From assembly GCF_012927745.1 (NCBI RefSeq), contig NZ_JABBKX010000003.1:1-64000 (forward strand): a stretch of 64,000 nucleotides of DNA, given 5' to 3'. This document shows positions 22,208-30,517 of this stretch, in pieces; the first letter of the stretch is position 1, and each line of letters begins with the position of its first letter. A program made the position numbers and the translations under genes. This DNA is from Neoroseomonas marina. Its GTDB lineage: Bacteria; Pseudomonadota; Alphaproteobacteria; Acetobacterales; Acetobacteraceae. Below the pieces are notes generated by a model, which had not been told where the DNA came from, searched no databases, and was given only the letters and a program-made list of their open reading frames with translations.

Positions 22208-24246
22208 GCCCTCTCGATGATCAGGTTGCCGAAGCGGTCGGTGCGCGCCGCGAGGCCCGGATCGACGACGATGGTCGCATCCGGCTGCTCGAGGATCGCC
22301 GGTCCGGGAACGACGGACCCGACCGGCAGGTCGAGCCGCGCGAAGACCCGCGCGTCGGTCCAGGCGCCGTCGAACCAGACAGGCCGCGATCCGTGCGCGG
22401 CGGCATCCATCGAGGCACCCTCCCCCGGCGCCAGCATGGCGAGGTCGAAGGCCGGCCGGCGCCCGATGGCGGCGGTACGCAGCGTGACGATGCGGACCGG
22501 GATACCCGGCAGCAGGCGGGTGAAGGCGCGGCTGTAGGCGGCCTCGAAGGCCGCGCGCACGGCAGCGGCGGTGATGCCGGTGGTGCCCTCGCTCAGCGTC
22601 ACCGGCAGCGGGACGGCAACCGTGTGCGTCTGCCCGGCATAATGCATGTCGAGTTCGAAGACCGTCTCGATGCCATCGACCGGCAGCCCAGCCTCCGCGA
22701 CGACGGCGCGCGCGGCTTCGGCCTCCGCGACCATGCGCGCGTCCAGCGCGGCGGCATCGAGCCCGTCCAGCGCCAGGTTCAGCGTGCGCACCTGGTCGTG
22801 CCGCACATCGGCGATGATGCAACCGAGCGCCGAGGTCACGCCCGGATAGCGAGGCACTAGCGCGGCCTTCAGCCCGACCTCGCGGATCAGCGCCCCGACA
22901 TGCAGCGCGCCGCCGCCGCCGAAGGGCAGCGCGACGAAGCGGCCGGGATCATGGCCGCGCTCGATGGAGACGAGGCGGATGGCGCCGGCCATCTTCGCAT
23001 TCGCCACGCGCAGGATCGCTTCCGCCGCGGCCATGGGATCGAGCCCGAGCGGGTCCCCCACATGCCGCCGTATCGCCTCCCGCGCCGCATCGACGTCGAG
23101 CCGCGCCAGCGCCCCACCAATCGGCCGTTCCGCGTTGATCCGCCCGAGCACGACATTCGCGTCGGTCAGCGTCGGGCGGGCATTGCCCTGCCCGTAGCAG
23201 ACCGGGCCGGGTCGGCTGCCGGCGGATTCCGGGCCGACCTGCAACAACCCACCCCGGTCGACATGCGCGATGGACCCGCCACCGGCGCCGATGGTCGTGA
23301 TCTCGATCATCGGGGAGCGGATCACCACGCCGAAGTCGATCGTCGCCTGGGCGGCGAGTTCCATCCGCCCGCCAGCGACCAGCGACACGTCGAAGGAGGT
23401 CCCGCCGAGGTCGCAGGTGATCGCGTTCTCGAACCCCGCCGCGGTCGCGATGGCCGCGGCCGCGATGACGCCCGCCGCCGGGCCGGACAGCGCCGTGCGC
23501 ACCGGCATCCGACGCGCGGTGGCGGTCGACATGATGCCGCCATTGGACTGGACGATGTGGAAGCGGCCGGTGAAGCGCTCCTCCGCCAAGGCGCCTTCGA
23601 GACGCTCGAGATAGCCCGCCACGACGGGCTGGAGATAGGCGTTCAGCGCCGTTGTCGATGCGCGCTCGAACTCGCGGATCTCCGGCAGGATCTCGCTGCT
23701 GACCGAGACATGCGGGTTCGGCCAGATCGCGCGGACCGCCTCGGCCGCGGCGTGCTCGTTCGCCGGGTTGGCGTAGGCGTTGATGAAGACGATGGCGCAG
23801 GCCTCGGCCCCGGCGGCGAGCAGCGCGCGGGCCGCCGCCTGCACCGCGGAGATGTCGACCGGCGTGCGGATCGTGCCATCGGCCAGCGTACGTTCCGGCA
23901 CCTCCAGCCGCAGGTCGCGATCCGCCACCGGGGTGAAATCGCCCCACAGGCCCCAGGTGTGGCGGCGGTCACGCCGTCGCATCTCCAGCACGTCGCGGAA
24001 GCCCGCCGTGGTGATGACGCCGAGACGCGAACCCTTGCGTTCCAGCAGCGCGTTCGTGCCCACGGTCGTGCCGTGGACCACCGCATCCATGCTGGCCGCG
24101 CCGCCCAGGGCGCGCAGGCCGTTGAGGAAGCCGGAGGCCTCGTCGCCGCGGTTGGACGGCACCTTCGCGGTGCGGAAGGTGCCGGTCGCGGCGTCGAAAA
24201 GGAACAGGTCGGTGAAGGTGCCGCCGACATCGACGCCGACGATCAT
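22204..24246 (-). CDS. Hydantoinase/oxoprolinase subunit A (HyuA-like)
   Basis: A 680-residue subunit with the ATP-binding start VGVDVGGTFTDLFLF (residues 3-17) of the HyuA/5-oxoprolinase N-terminal family. HGTTVGTNALLERKG near residue 58, CDLGGTSFDVSL near 280 and GAGGGSIAHVDRGG near 310 are further landmarks. With the B subunit it forms ATP-dependent enzymes that open cyclic amides (N-methylhydantoin, 5-oxoproline) or, in related complexes, carboxylate ketones. The ATG overlaps the B-subunit stop by 4 nt and the stop overlaps the next start by 4 nt. Its place after Liv transport genes points to catabolism of the imported compound. Confidence 0.93.
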   Translation of the reverse strand: MIVGVDVGGTFTDLFLFDAATGTFRTAKVPSNRGDEASGFLNGLRALGGAASMDAVVHGTTVGTNALLERKGSRLGVITTAGFRDVLEMRRRDRRHTWGLWGDFTPVADRDLRLEVPERTLADGTIRTPVDISAVQAAARALLAAGAEACAIVFINAYANPANEHAAAEAVRAIWPNPHVSVSSEILPEIREFERASTTALNAYLQPVVAGYLERLEGALAEERFTGRFHIVQSNGGIMSTATARRMPVRTALSGPAAGVIAAAAIATAAGFENAITCDLGGTSFDVSLVAGGRMELAAQATIDFGVVIRSPMIEITTIGAGGGSIAHVDRGGLLQVGPESAGSRPGPVCYGQGNARPTLTDANVVLGRINAERPIGGALARLDVDAAREAIRRHVGDPLGLDPMAAAEAILRVANAKMAGAIRLVSIERGHDPGRFVALPFGGGGALHVGALIREVGLKAALVPRYPGVTSALGCIIADVRHDQVRTLNLALDGLDAAALDARMVAEAEAARAVVAEAGLPVDGIETVFELDMHYAGQTHTVAVPLPVTLSEGTTGITAAAVRAAFEAAYSRAFTRLLPGIPVRIVTLRTAAIGRRPAFDLAMLAPGEGASMDAAAHGSRPVWFDGAWTDARVFARLDLPVGSVVPGPAILEQPDATIVVDPGLAARTDRFGNLIIERA

Positions 24247-25943
24247 CGGGACACGCTCCCATCCGCCGCGATACGCACGCCGTAGTCGCGGATCGCGGCC
24301 TCGGCGCTGACATGGCCGAGGCGGATGTCGCGCGCGATGGCCTCCACTGGCCGTTGCGCAGGATCGCCCCAGCCGCCGCCGCCCGGGCTTTCGAGGCGCA
24401 GCCGCTGGCCCTGGCGGATCGAGACACCCACCACCTTGCTCGCCATCGGCGGCGCCGCACGCCCCTCCGGCGTCTCCCACCAGAAGGCGTTCATTGACCC
24501 GGCGGCACCACCCGCGACGCCGAAGGGCGCGAAGCGCCCGCGTTCGCCGAGCAGCGCGATCTCCGTGGTGCCGGGCGCAAGCGCCTCGATCTCGTAGACC
24601 GCGCCGACGCCGCCACGATGCAGCCCCGGCCCGCCGCTGTCGGGCCGCAGCGCCCATTGGGTGAACATGACCGGGTTCGCGGCTTCCAGGATCTCCACCG
24701 GCGGGATGGTCGCGGTCGAGATCGGGTTGTTGGCGTGGTGCAGCCCGTCGCTTTCGGGGTTGCCGCCGAGGCCGCCACCGAAGAAGGAGAACATGACCCA
24801 GCGCGTGCCATCCCCCCGCTGCCCGGATAACGCCAGCGCATTGATCGTCCCGAAAGGCGCCGCCGTCGCCCGGTCCGGCCGCGCCTGGCCGAGTGCACCG
24901 AAGATCACGCCGATCAGTCGCAAGATGGTCTCGGTATAGCCCGCGACCGGCCGCGGCGCCTTGGCGCCGAGCAGCGTGCTGTCCGGCGCGATGACCTCGA
25001 CCGGGCGCAGCACGCCGGCATTCGCCGGCACGTCCGGGAAGGCATGCTTCAGCGCGACGTAACAGGCCGCGACCGTGGTCGCGACGGAGATGTTGATCGG
25101 CCCGAGGCAGGGCGGCGAGGAGCGCGAGAAATCCAGCACCATCCGCCCGCCCGCGACCCGCATGTCGAGCGCGATGCGCAGCGGTTCGTCCACCACGCCG
25201 TCATTGTCGAGGAAATCCTCGAAGACATAGGTGCCGTCGGGCAGGCCTTCGATCTCGGCGGCCATCAGCGCCTCGGCGCGGTCCATCAGCAGGCCAAAGG
25301 CTTCGGCCACCGCCGCATCGCCGTAATCCGCCAGCAGTTCGGCAAGCCGCTTCTCGCCAAGGTCCAGCGCGTTCAACTGCCCGTTCAGGTCGCCCCAGTT
25401 CGACTGCGGCACGCGCGAATTGGCGGCGAGGATGTCGAGGATGTCCTGCTGCATCACCCCCGCGCGGATCAGCTTCACAGGCGGGAAGCGCACGCCTTCC
25501 TGATGGCTCTCCGTCGCGCGCGGATTGTAGTTGCCAGGGACGTTGCCGCCGATGTCGAGCCAATGCCCCACGCTCGCCAGCCAGCAGAACAGCCGCCCAT
25601 CGCGAAACATCGGCCGCACCAGGCGGAAATCGTTCAGATGCGTCCCGCCGTCATAGGGATCGTTGAACAGGAAGGTATCGCCCGGCTCAAGCCCGCCATC
25701 CGCCGCCACCTTCGCGATCACCGCCCGCACCGCGAACGCCATGGCGCCGACGAAGATCGGCAGCCCCTTGGTGCCCTGCACCAGCGTGTCGCCCGTCTCG
25801 GCGTGATAGAGGCCGTGGCAGGCGTCGCGCGCCTCGGCGATGATCGGGTTGAAGGCGCTGCGATAGAGCGTCGCGTCCATCTCGTCGGCGATCTGCTCGA
25901 GCCGGCCCTTCAGCACGGCGAGGGTCACAGGGTCGATCGGCAT
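24243..25943 (-). CDS. Hydantoinase/oxoprolinase subunit B (HyuB-like)
   Basis: A 566-residue B subunit. The start DPVTLAVLKGRLEQIADEM and the blocks FNDPYDGGTHLNDFRL, GHWLDIGGNVPG and FGGGLGGNPESDG are diagnostic. It forms a complex with the A subunit; together they resemble N-methylhydantoinase, 5-oxoprolinase or acetone/acetophenone carboxylase subunits. It begins 2 nt after the LivF stop, so transport and catabolism genes are on one transcript. Length is normal and no third carboxylase (gamma) subunit is nearby, which makes a hydantoinase-like reaction more likely than ketone carboxylation. Confidence 0.93.
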   Translation of the reverse strand: MPIDPVTLAVLKGRLEQIADEMDATLYRSAFNPIIAEARDACHGLYHAETGDTLVQGTKGLPIFVGAMAFAVRAVIAKVAADGGLEPGDTFLFNDPYDGGTHLNDFRLVRPMFRDGRLFCWLASVGHWLDIGGNVPGNYNPRATESHQEGVRFPPVKLIRAGVMQQDILDILAANSRVPQSNWGDLNGQLNALDLGEKRLAELLADYGDAAVAEAFGLLMDRAEALMAAEIEGLPDGTYVFEDFLDNDGVVDEPLRIALDMRVAGGRMVLDFSRSSPPCLGPINISVATTVAACYVALKHAFPDVPANAGVLRPVEVIAPDSTLLGAKAPRPVAGYTETILRLIGVIFGALGQARPDRATAAPFGTINALALSGQRGDGTRWVMFSFFGGGLGGNPESDGLHHANNPISTATIPPVEILEAANPVMFTQWALRPDSGGPGLHRGGVGAVYEIEALAPGTTEIALLGERGRFAPFGVAGGAAGSMNAFWWETPEGRAAPPMASKVVGVSIRQGQRLRLESPGGGGWGDPAQRPVEAIARDIRLGHVSAEAAIRDYGVRIAADGSVSR

Positions 25944-25945
25944 TC

Positions 25946-26647
25946 CTACAATCCGAGATAGGCGCGCTGGAGATGCGGGTCGGCGCGCACGTCCGCCGCC
26001 GTGCCACTCAGCGCGAAGGCGCCGTTCTCGAGCACATGGGCGTCGTCCGCGACCTCGAGGCTCTGGGCCACGTTCTGCTCCACCAGCATGATGGCGAGTC
26101 CGTCCGCATGGAGCCGGCGGATCAGCGCGAACATCTCCTCCACCAGCAGCGGGGAGAGGCCGAGCGAGGGTTCGTCGAGGATCAGCAGCCGCGGTTCCGC
26201 CATCATGCCGCGGCCGATGGCGAGCATCTGCTGCTCCCCACCCGACAGCGTGCCCGCCATCTGTCGCACACGTTCCTTCAGGCGGGGAAAGGTCGCGAAG
26301 ACGCGCTCGAGGTTCCGCGCCTTGTTGCCACGCGCGCGGCGATAGGCGCCGAGGTCGAGATTCTCCCGCACGCTCAGGTTCGGGAAGATCTTGCGGCCCT
26401 CCGGCACGTGCACGAGGCCAGCCTCGGCGATGGCGGGCGGGGCCAGGCCGTCGATGCGGCGGCCATCGAAGGTGATGCTGCCGGCGCGCGGCTTCACCAG
26501 GCCGCTGATCGCCATGTTGAGCGTCGTCTTCCCCGCCCCGTTCGCACCGAGCACCGCCACCAGCCGCCCCGCCGGCACGCTGAGGTCGACGCCGCGCAGC
26601 ACGATGGCCGGCCCATAGCCCGCTTCGAGGCCGCGGATCTCAAGCAT
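25946..26647 (-). CDS. Liv-type ABC transporter ATPase (LivF-like)
   Basis: A 233-residue ATPase with Walker A GANGAGKTT, the LivF-typical VPEGRKIFPNLSVREN block, signature LSGGEQQ and Walker B LLILDEPSLGL. It works with the LivG-like ATPase, two permeases and the binding protein encoded upstream. The ATG at 26647 lies inside the end of the livG-like gene (8-nt overlap). The Liv family also carries amides, urea, purines and aromatic acids, so branched-chain amino acids should not be assumed. Confidence 0.92.
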   Translation of the reverse strand: MLEIRGLEAGYGPAIVLRGVDLSVPAGRLVAVLGANGAGKTTLNMAISGLVKPRAGSITFDGRRIDGLAPPAIAEAGLVHVPEGRKIFPNLSVRENLDLGAYRRARGNKARNLERVFATFPRLKERVRQMAGTLSGGEQQMLAIGRGMMAEPRLLILDEPSLGLSPLLVEEMFALIRRLHADGLAIMLVEQNVAQSLEVADDAHVLENGAFALSGTAADVRADPHLQRAYLGL

Positions 26648-27407
26648 GGGCGGCGCCTTGCAGGCGCTTCGCCGCGCCGTGGCCGAGATAGGCCTCGACG
26701 ACCTGCGGCGCGGCGACCACCTCGGCCGGCGTGCCGGAACAGATGATCCGCCCCTGCGCCAACACATGCACCTGACTGCAGAGATTCATCACCGCCTGCA
26801 TCACGTGCTCGATCATCAGGACGGTGATGCCGGAGGCACGGATGCCCTGCACGACCGGGACGATGTCGCGCACCTCGGACGGATTCAGACCGGCCAGGAC
26901 CTCGTCCAGCAACAGGAGCTTCGGGCGCGTGGCGAGGGCACGCGCGACTTCGAGCCGCTTGCGCCCGGCGACAGTCAGCGCGGCCGCCGGCTTGTCCAGC
27001 TGGTCGGCGAGGCCGACCCGCGTCGCGACCTCCTCGGCTACCTCCAGCGCCGCGCCGCGCTTTGCCTCCCGCAGGAAGGCCCCGACGGCGATGTTCTCCC
27101 GCACCGTCAAGCCGGCGAAGGGCTGCACGATCTGGAAGGTGCGGGCGAGGCCCATCCGCGCGAGCTCATGCGGCTTTCGGCCGGTGATGTCCTCGCCTTC
27201 CAGCATGACCATGCCCGAGGTCGGCTTCTCGAAGCCCGCGACGACGGCGAAGAGCGTTGTCTTTCCCGCCCCGTTCGGCCCGATCAGGCCGGTGATCGTG
27301 CCTTCGCCCACGTCGAAGGTCGCATCGTTCACCGCGAGCAGCCCGCCGAAGCGCTTGGTCACGCCACGCACGGCGAGGAAGGCCGGATCGGGGCCGGTGC
27401 CGGTCAT
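26640..27407 (-). CDS. Liv-type ABC transporter ATPase (LivG-like)
   Basis: A 255-residue ATPase: Walker A GPNGAGKTT near residue 43, RTFQIVQPFAGLTVREN, the variant signature LTVAGRKRLEVAR that is normal for this subgroup, Walker B LLLLDEVLAGL, and the C-terminal block GTPAEVVAAPQVVEAYLG typical of LivG. The start at 27407 overlaps the LivM-like stop by 4 nt. The downstream LivF-like start overlaps its end, so all five transport genes are translationally linked. Confidence 0.92.
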   Translation of the reverse strand: MTGTGPDPAFLAVRGVTKRFGGLLAVNDATFDVGEGTITGLIGPNGAGKTTLFAVVAGFEKPTSGMVMLEGEDITGRKPHELARMGLARTFQIVQPFAGLTVRENIAVGAFLREAKRGAALEVAEEVATRVGLADQLDKPAAALTVAGRKRLEVARALATRPKLLLLDEVLAGLNPSEVRDIVPVVQGIRASGITVLMIEHVMQAVMNLCSQVHVLAQGRIICSGTPAEVVAAPQVVEAYLGHGAAKRLQGAAHA

Positions 27408-28345
27408 GCGCGCCTCCGCCGGCGCAGCAGGCCCGGCAGATCCCGCGGCGGGAAGCGCACCACCAGGATCAGCACGATGCCGAAGATCACCAGATCGATC
27501 CCCGGGATGCTGCCTGCGAGGGACTTCGTCGCCTCTCCCAGCCCGTGCAGGATGACCGCGCCCAGCACCGGCCCGAAGACGGTGCCCGCGCCGCCGACTA
27601 TGGGGGCCAGCAGCGCCTCGACCGAGATCCAGGTGCCATAAGCGATGTTGGCGTCGAGGTAGAGGAAGTACTGCGCGTAGAGCCCGCCCGCCGCCCCCGT
27701 CATGGCCGCCGAGAGGGTGATCGCCCGCAGCTTCACCGCCAGCACGTCGACGCCGAGCGCCTGGGCCGCGGCCTCGTTCTCCCGCACCGCCACCAGCTGC
27801 GCGCCGAGGCGCGAGCGTTCCAGCGCCAGCGTCGCCAGCAGCGCGAGCGTGACCAGCGCCAGCGCGACCCAGAGGAAGGTGCCGCGTTCCGCGAACTGGA
27901 AATTCGCCGGGTTCGCCTGCAGCCGGATGAGGATGCCGGCGGCGCCGCCGGTCATCTCCGCGGCATTGGCCAGCACGCGGAAGACCTCGGCGAAGGCGAG
28001 CGTCACCAGCGCGAAATAGGATCCGCGCAATCCCGAGCGGAACGCCAGGAAGCCGATCGCCAGGCCGACAAGCGCCGCGACGCCGATCCCCGCCGTGAAG
28101 GCCGGATAGGCGTTCATGCCATAGCGCACCTGCAGGATCGCGGTGACATAGGCCCCGGTCCCGAAGAAGGCCGCATGGCCGAAGGAATACTGCCCACCAT
28201 AGCCGCCGAGCAGGTTCCACCCCTGCGCCGCCAGGGCGATGATCAGCGTGAAGACGAGGAAGTTCAGCACCACGTTGCTGGCGACCAGAAGCGGCGCCAG
28301 CCCCATCAGCACCGCGAAGGCGAGGATCGGCAGCGCCCCCTTCAT
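27404..28345 (-). CDS. Liv-type ABC transporter permease (LivM-like)
   Basis: A 313-residue permease with about eight to ten hydrophobic segments. GYGGQYSFGHAAFFGTGAYV near residue 47 is the LivM hallmark, and RENEAAAQALGVDV near 190 is the cytoplasmic coupling loop. It ends in a basic RRRRRA tail. The start at 28345 overlaps the LivH-like stop (ATGA). It pairs with the LivH-like protein in the inner membrane. Confidence 0.92.
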   Translation of the reverse strand: MKGALPILAFAVLMGLAPLLVASNVVLNFLVFTLIIALAAQGWNLLGGYGGQYSFGHAAFFGTGAYVTAILQVRYGMNAYPAFTAGIGVAALVGLAIGFLAFRSGLRGSYFALVTLAFAEVFRVLANAAEMTGGAAGILIRLQANPANFQFAERGTFLWVALALVTLALLATLALERSRLGAQLVAVRENEAAAQALGVDVLAVKLRAITLSAAMTGAAGGLYAQYFLYLDANIAYGTWISVEALLAPIVGGAGTVFGPVLGAVILHGLGEATKSLAGSIPGIDLVIFGIVLILVVRFPPRDLPGLLRRRRRA

Positions 28346-29217
28346 GCCCGCGCCCCGAACAGCCCGGTCGGGCGCACCAGCAGCACCAGGATGAAGATCA
28401 GGAAGATGCCGATCTGGCCGAGGCTCTCGCCCAGATAGAGGCCCGACAGGCTCTCCACCACGCCGATGATCAGGCCGCCCAGCAGCGCGCCGACCACGCT
28501 GCCCATGCCGCCCAGCACCACGATCGTGAAGGCGACCAGCACGAAGGCATTCCCGACGCGTGGCGAGACGTAGAAGGAGGGCAGCAGCAGCGCCGCCGCG
28601 ATGGCGAGGCACGCCGTCCCGATCCCGAAGGTCACGGCGTAGATATGCGCGACGTCGATGCCGACCAGCGCCGCGCCGGTGCGTTCCTTCGCGACCGCCC
28701 GGATCGCCTTGCCCGTCGCCGTCCGCGTCATCAGCAGATACAGCGCAATGCCCACCAGGATCGTCGCCCCGAAGCCGACGACGCGCGGATAGCCCAGCAG
28801 CGCGGGCCCGAACTCGACGACATCCATCGCATAGGGCGCATCGATGCTGCGCGTGTCCGACCGGAAAACGGCGAGCATCAGGTTCTCGATGACGATCGAC
28901 AGCCCGAGCGTCACCAGCAGGATGTTCTCGTCCTTGCCGCGGCTGGCCGGGCCGATCACCAGGCGCTGCACCGCATAGCCCAGCAGGAAGAACAGTGCGG
29001 CCAGCGGCAGCGCCGCGACATAGGGATCGATGCCAAGGGCCGTGCGCGCGACATAGGCCCCGTACATCGCCGCGGTCAGCAGCGCGCCATGGGCGAAGTT
29101 GATGATGTGCAGCACGCCGTAGACGAGCGTGAGGCCCAGCGCCACCAGCCCATATACGGCCCCGGTCAGAAGACCGTTCAGCACGGCCTCCAGGATGATC
29201 TCCGGCGGGAAGCCCAC
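28342..29217 (-). CDS. Liv-type ABC transporter permease (LivH-like)
   Basis: A 291-residue permease. The N-terminal block NGLLTGAVYGLVALGLTLVY and HIINFAHG near residue 37 are diagnostic, and ERTGAALVGIDV near 180 is the coupling loop. Translation starts with GTG at 29217, 3 nt after the stop of the binding-protein gene and without a strong ribosome binding site, so it probably relies on coupling. Confidence 0.92.
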   Translation of the reverse strand: MGFPPEIILEAVLNGLLTGAVYGLVALGLTLVYGVLHIINFAHGALLTAAMYGAYVARTALGIDPYVAALPLAALFFLLGYAVQRLVIGPASRGKDENILLVTLGLSIVIENLMLAVFRSDTRSIDAPYAMDVVEFGPALLGYPRVVGFGATILVGIALYLLMTRTATGKAIRAVAKERTGAALVGIDVAHIYAVTFGIGTACLAIAAALLLPSFYVSPRVGNAFVLVAFTIVVLGGMGSVVGALLGGLIIGVVESLSGLYLGESLGQIGIFLIFILVLLVRPTGLFGARA

Positions 29218-29220
29218 GGA

Positions 29221-30435
29221 TCAGCCGGTCACGGGATAGACCGGCTGAGCGTCGGCAAAGTCGCGCGGGAAGATCACCTTGATGTCGTTGTTCTGCACCT
29301 GGGTGTTCACCGGCGCGCCGGCCTGGTTCTGACCGTTGACGAAGCGCGTCGGGCCATAAGGCATGATGTGCTTCGTGAAGGCTCCGTCCGTCGCCGCCAG
29401 CGCCTGGATCACCGCCGCGCGGTCGGCCCGGCCGGCGCGTTCCAGCGCATCGGCCACCAGCATCACCGCCGAGTAGTTCATCGGCGTGTTGTAGAGCCAG
29501 AACCGGTTCTGCGCCTCCACCTGCTGGCGCAGCTCGGCCGTCTTCGGCTTGCGCGGGTCGGGCCAGTGGTTGCAGTCCATGACCAGGTTGGCCGCATCGG
29601 GGAATTCGCGCACGAAGCGGTAGTTCGACGCCGCGCCGTTCAGCACGCAGTAGATACCCTTCGGCCGGATGCGCTGCTGCTGCATGGTGCGCGCGAGCAG
29701 CACGAACTCCGCGTAGTAGGAGGACGGGATCACCAGGTCCGGCCGCAGCGAGCGGATGCGCAGCGCGACATTGTTCATGTCGCGCGCCGGGGTCGGGTGG
29801 GCGATGGTCTCCAGCACCTCGAAGCCGCGCTTGGGCAGTTCCGCGTTCAGCAGCCGCGCCATGCCCGAGCCGAACAGCCCGTCCTCATGCACGATCACCA
29901 CGGTGCGGGACGGCTTGCCCGCCGCATCGTTCAGCGCGACCAGGTTGTCGAGCGCCGCGCTGGTGACAACGCCGAAGCCCGGCCCGAAGCGGAAGGTGTT
30001 CGCGAGGCCGCGCGAGACGATCTGGTCCGACACGCCGACATCGACGACATAGGGCAGGTCGTAGCGCGACGCTGCCTGGGACGCCGCGAGGCAGATCGGG
30101 CTGGCGAAGCCGCCGACGATGGCGACCACGCCCTCGGCCTGCATCTTCTCGACCTCGGACACGCCGCCCTCGGGGTTCGAGCGGGCGTCGCCGAAGACCA
30201 TCTCGATCCGGGCGCCGCCCAGGGCACGGATGCCGCCGCCGGCATTGATCTCGTTGATCGCGAGCTCCGCACCGAGGCGGCCGTGTTCGCCGTCCTGGGA
30301 CAAGGCGCCCGTCACGGGCTGCAGGATCCCGAGCTTCACGGCCGGCGCCTGGGCGCGCGGCAAGGCCGGGGCTGCAAGGACACCAGCCACGCCAAACACC
30401 AGGCTGCGGCGCGCCACCTCGAACTTCGCCATCAT
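29221..30435 (-). CDS. Liv-type ABC transporter substrate-binding protein
   Basis: A 404-residue periplasmic binding protein of the leucine-binding (type 1 fold) family. A signal peptide covers about residues 1-28 (a twin-Arg ARRSLVFG stretch, then ALPRAQA). VKLGILQPVTGALSQDGEHG opens the mature protein; HEDGLFGSGMARLL lies near 190. Tandem ATGs at 30435 and 30432 are both within reach of AGGGAG; I use the first. It is the first gene of the ten-gene unit, so its ligand defines the pathway substrate. Liv-type binders take amino acids, amides, urea, aromatic acids and more. Confidence 0.92.
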   Translation of the reverse strand: MMAKFEVARRSLVFGVAGVLAAPALPRAQAPAVKLGILQPVTGALSQDGEHGRLGAELAINEINAGGGIRALGGARIEMVFGDARSNPEGGVSEVEKMQAEGVVAIVGGFASPICLAASQAASRYDLPYVVDVGVSDQIVSRGLANTFRFGPGFGVVTSAALDNLVALNDAAGKPSRTVVIVHEDGLFGSGMARLLNAELPKRGFEVLETIAHPTPARDMNNVALRIRSLRPDLVIPSSYYAEFVLLARTMQQQRIRPKGIYCVLNGAASNYRFVREFPDAANLVMDCNHWPDPRKPKTAELRQQVEAQNRFWLYNTPMNYSAVMLVADALERAGRADRAAVIQALAATDGAFTKHIMPYGPTRFVNGQNQAGAPVNTQVQNNDIKVIFPRDFADAQPVYPVTG

Positions 30436-30517
30436 TCTGCTCCCTGTCGGCCCGTCGGCGGGAACCGCGGACCCCCTTTCATTACTGGCCCCGGTCCCGC
30501 GCTCGCGCAAGGCACCC

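Noticed and set aside
25946..30435. Naming the Liv-type system a branched-chain amino acid transporter
   Set aside because: The family transports many ligands, and the co-transcribed hydantoinase-type and monooxygenase genes point to another substrate.
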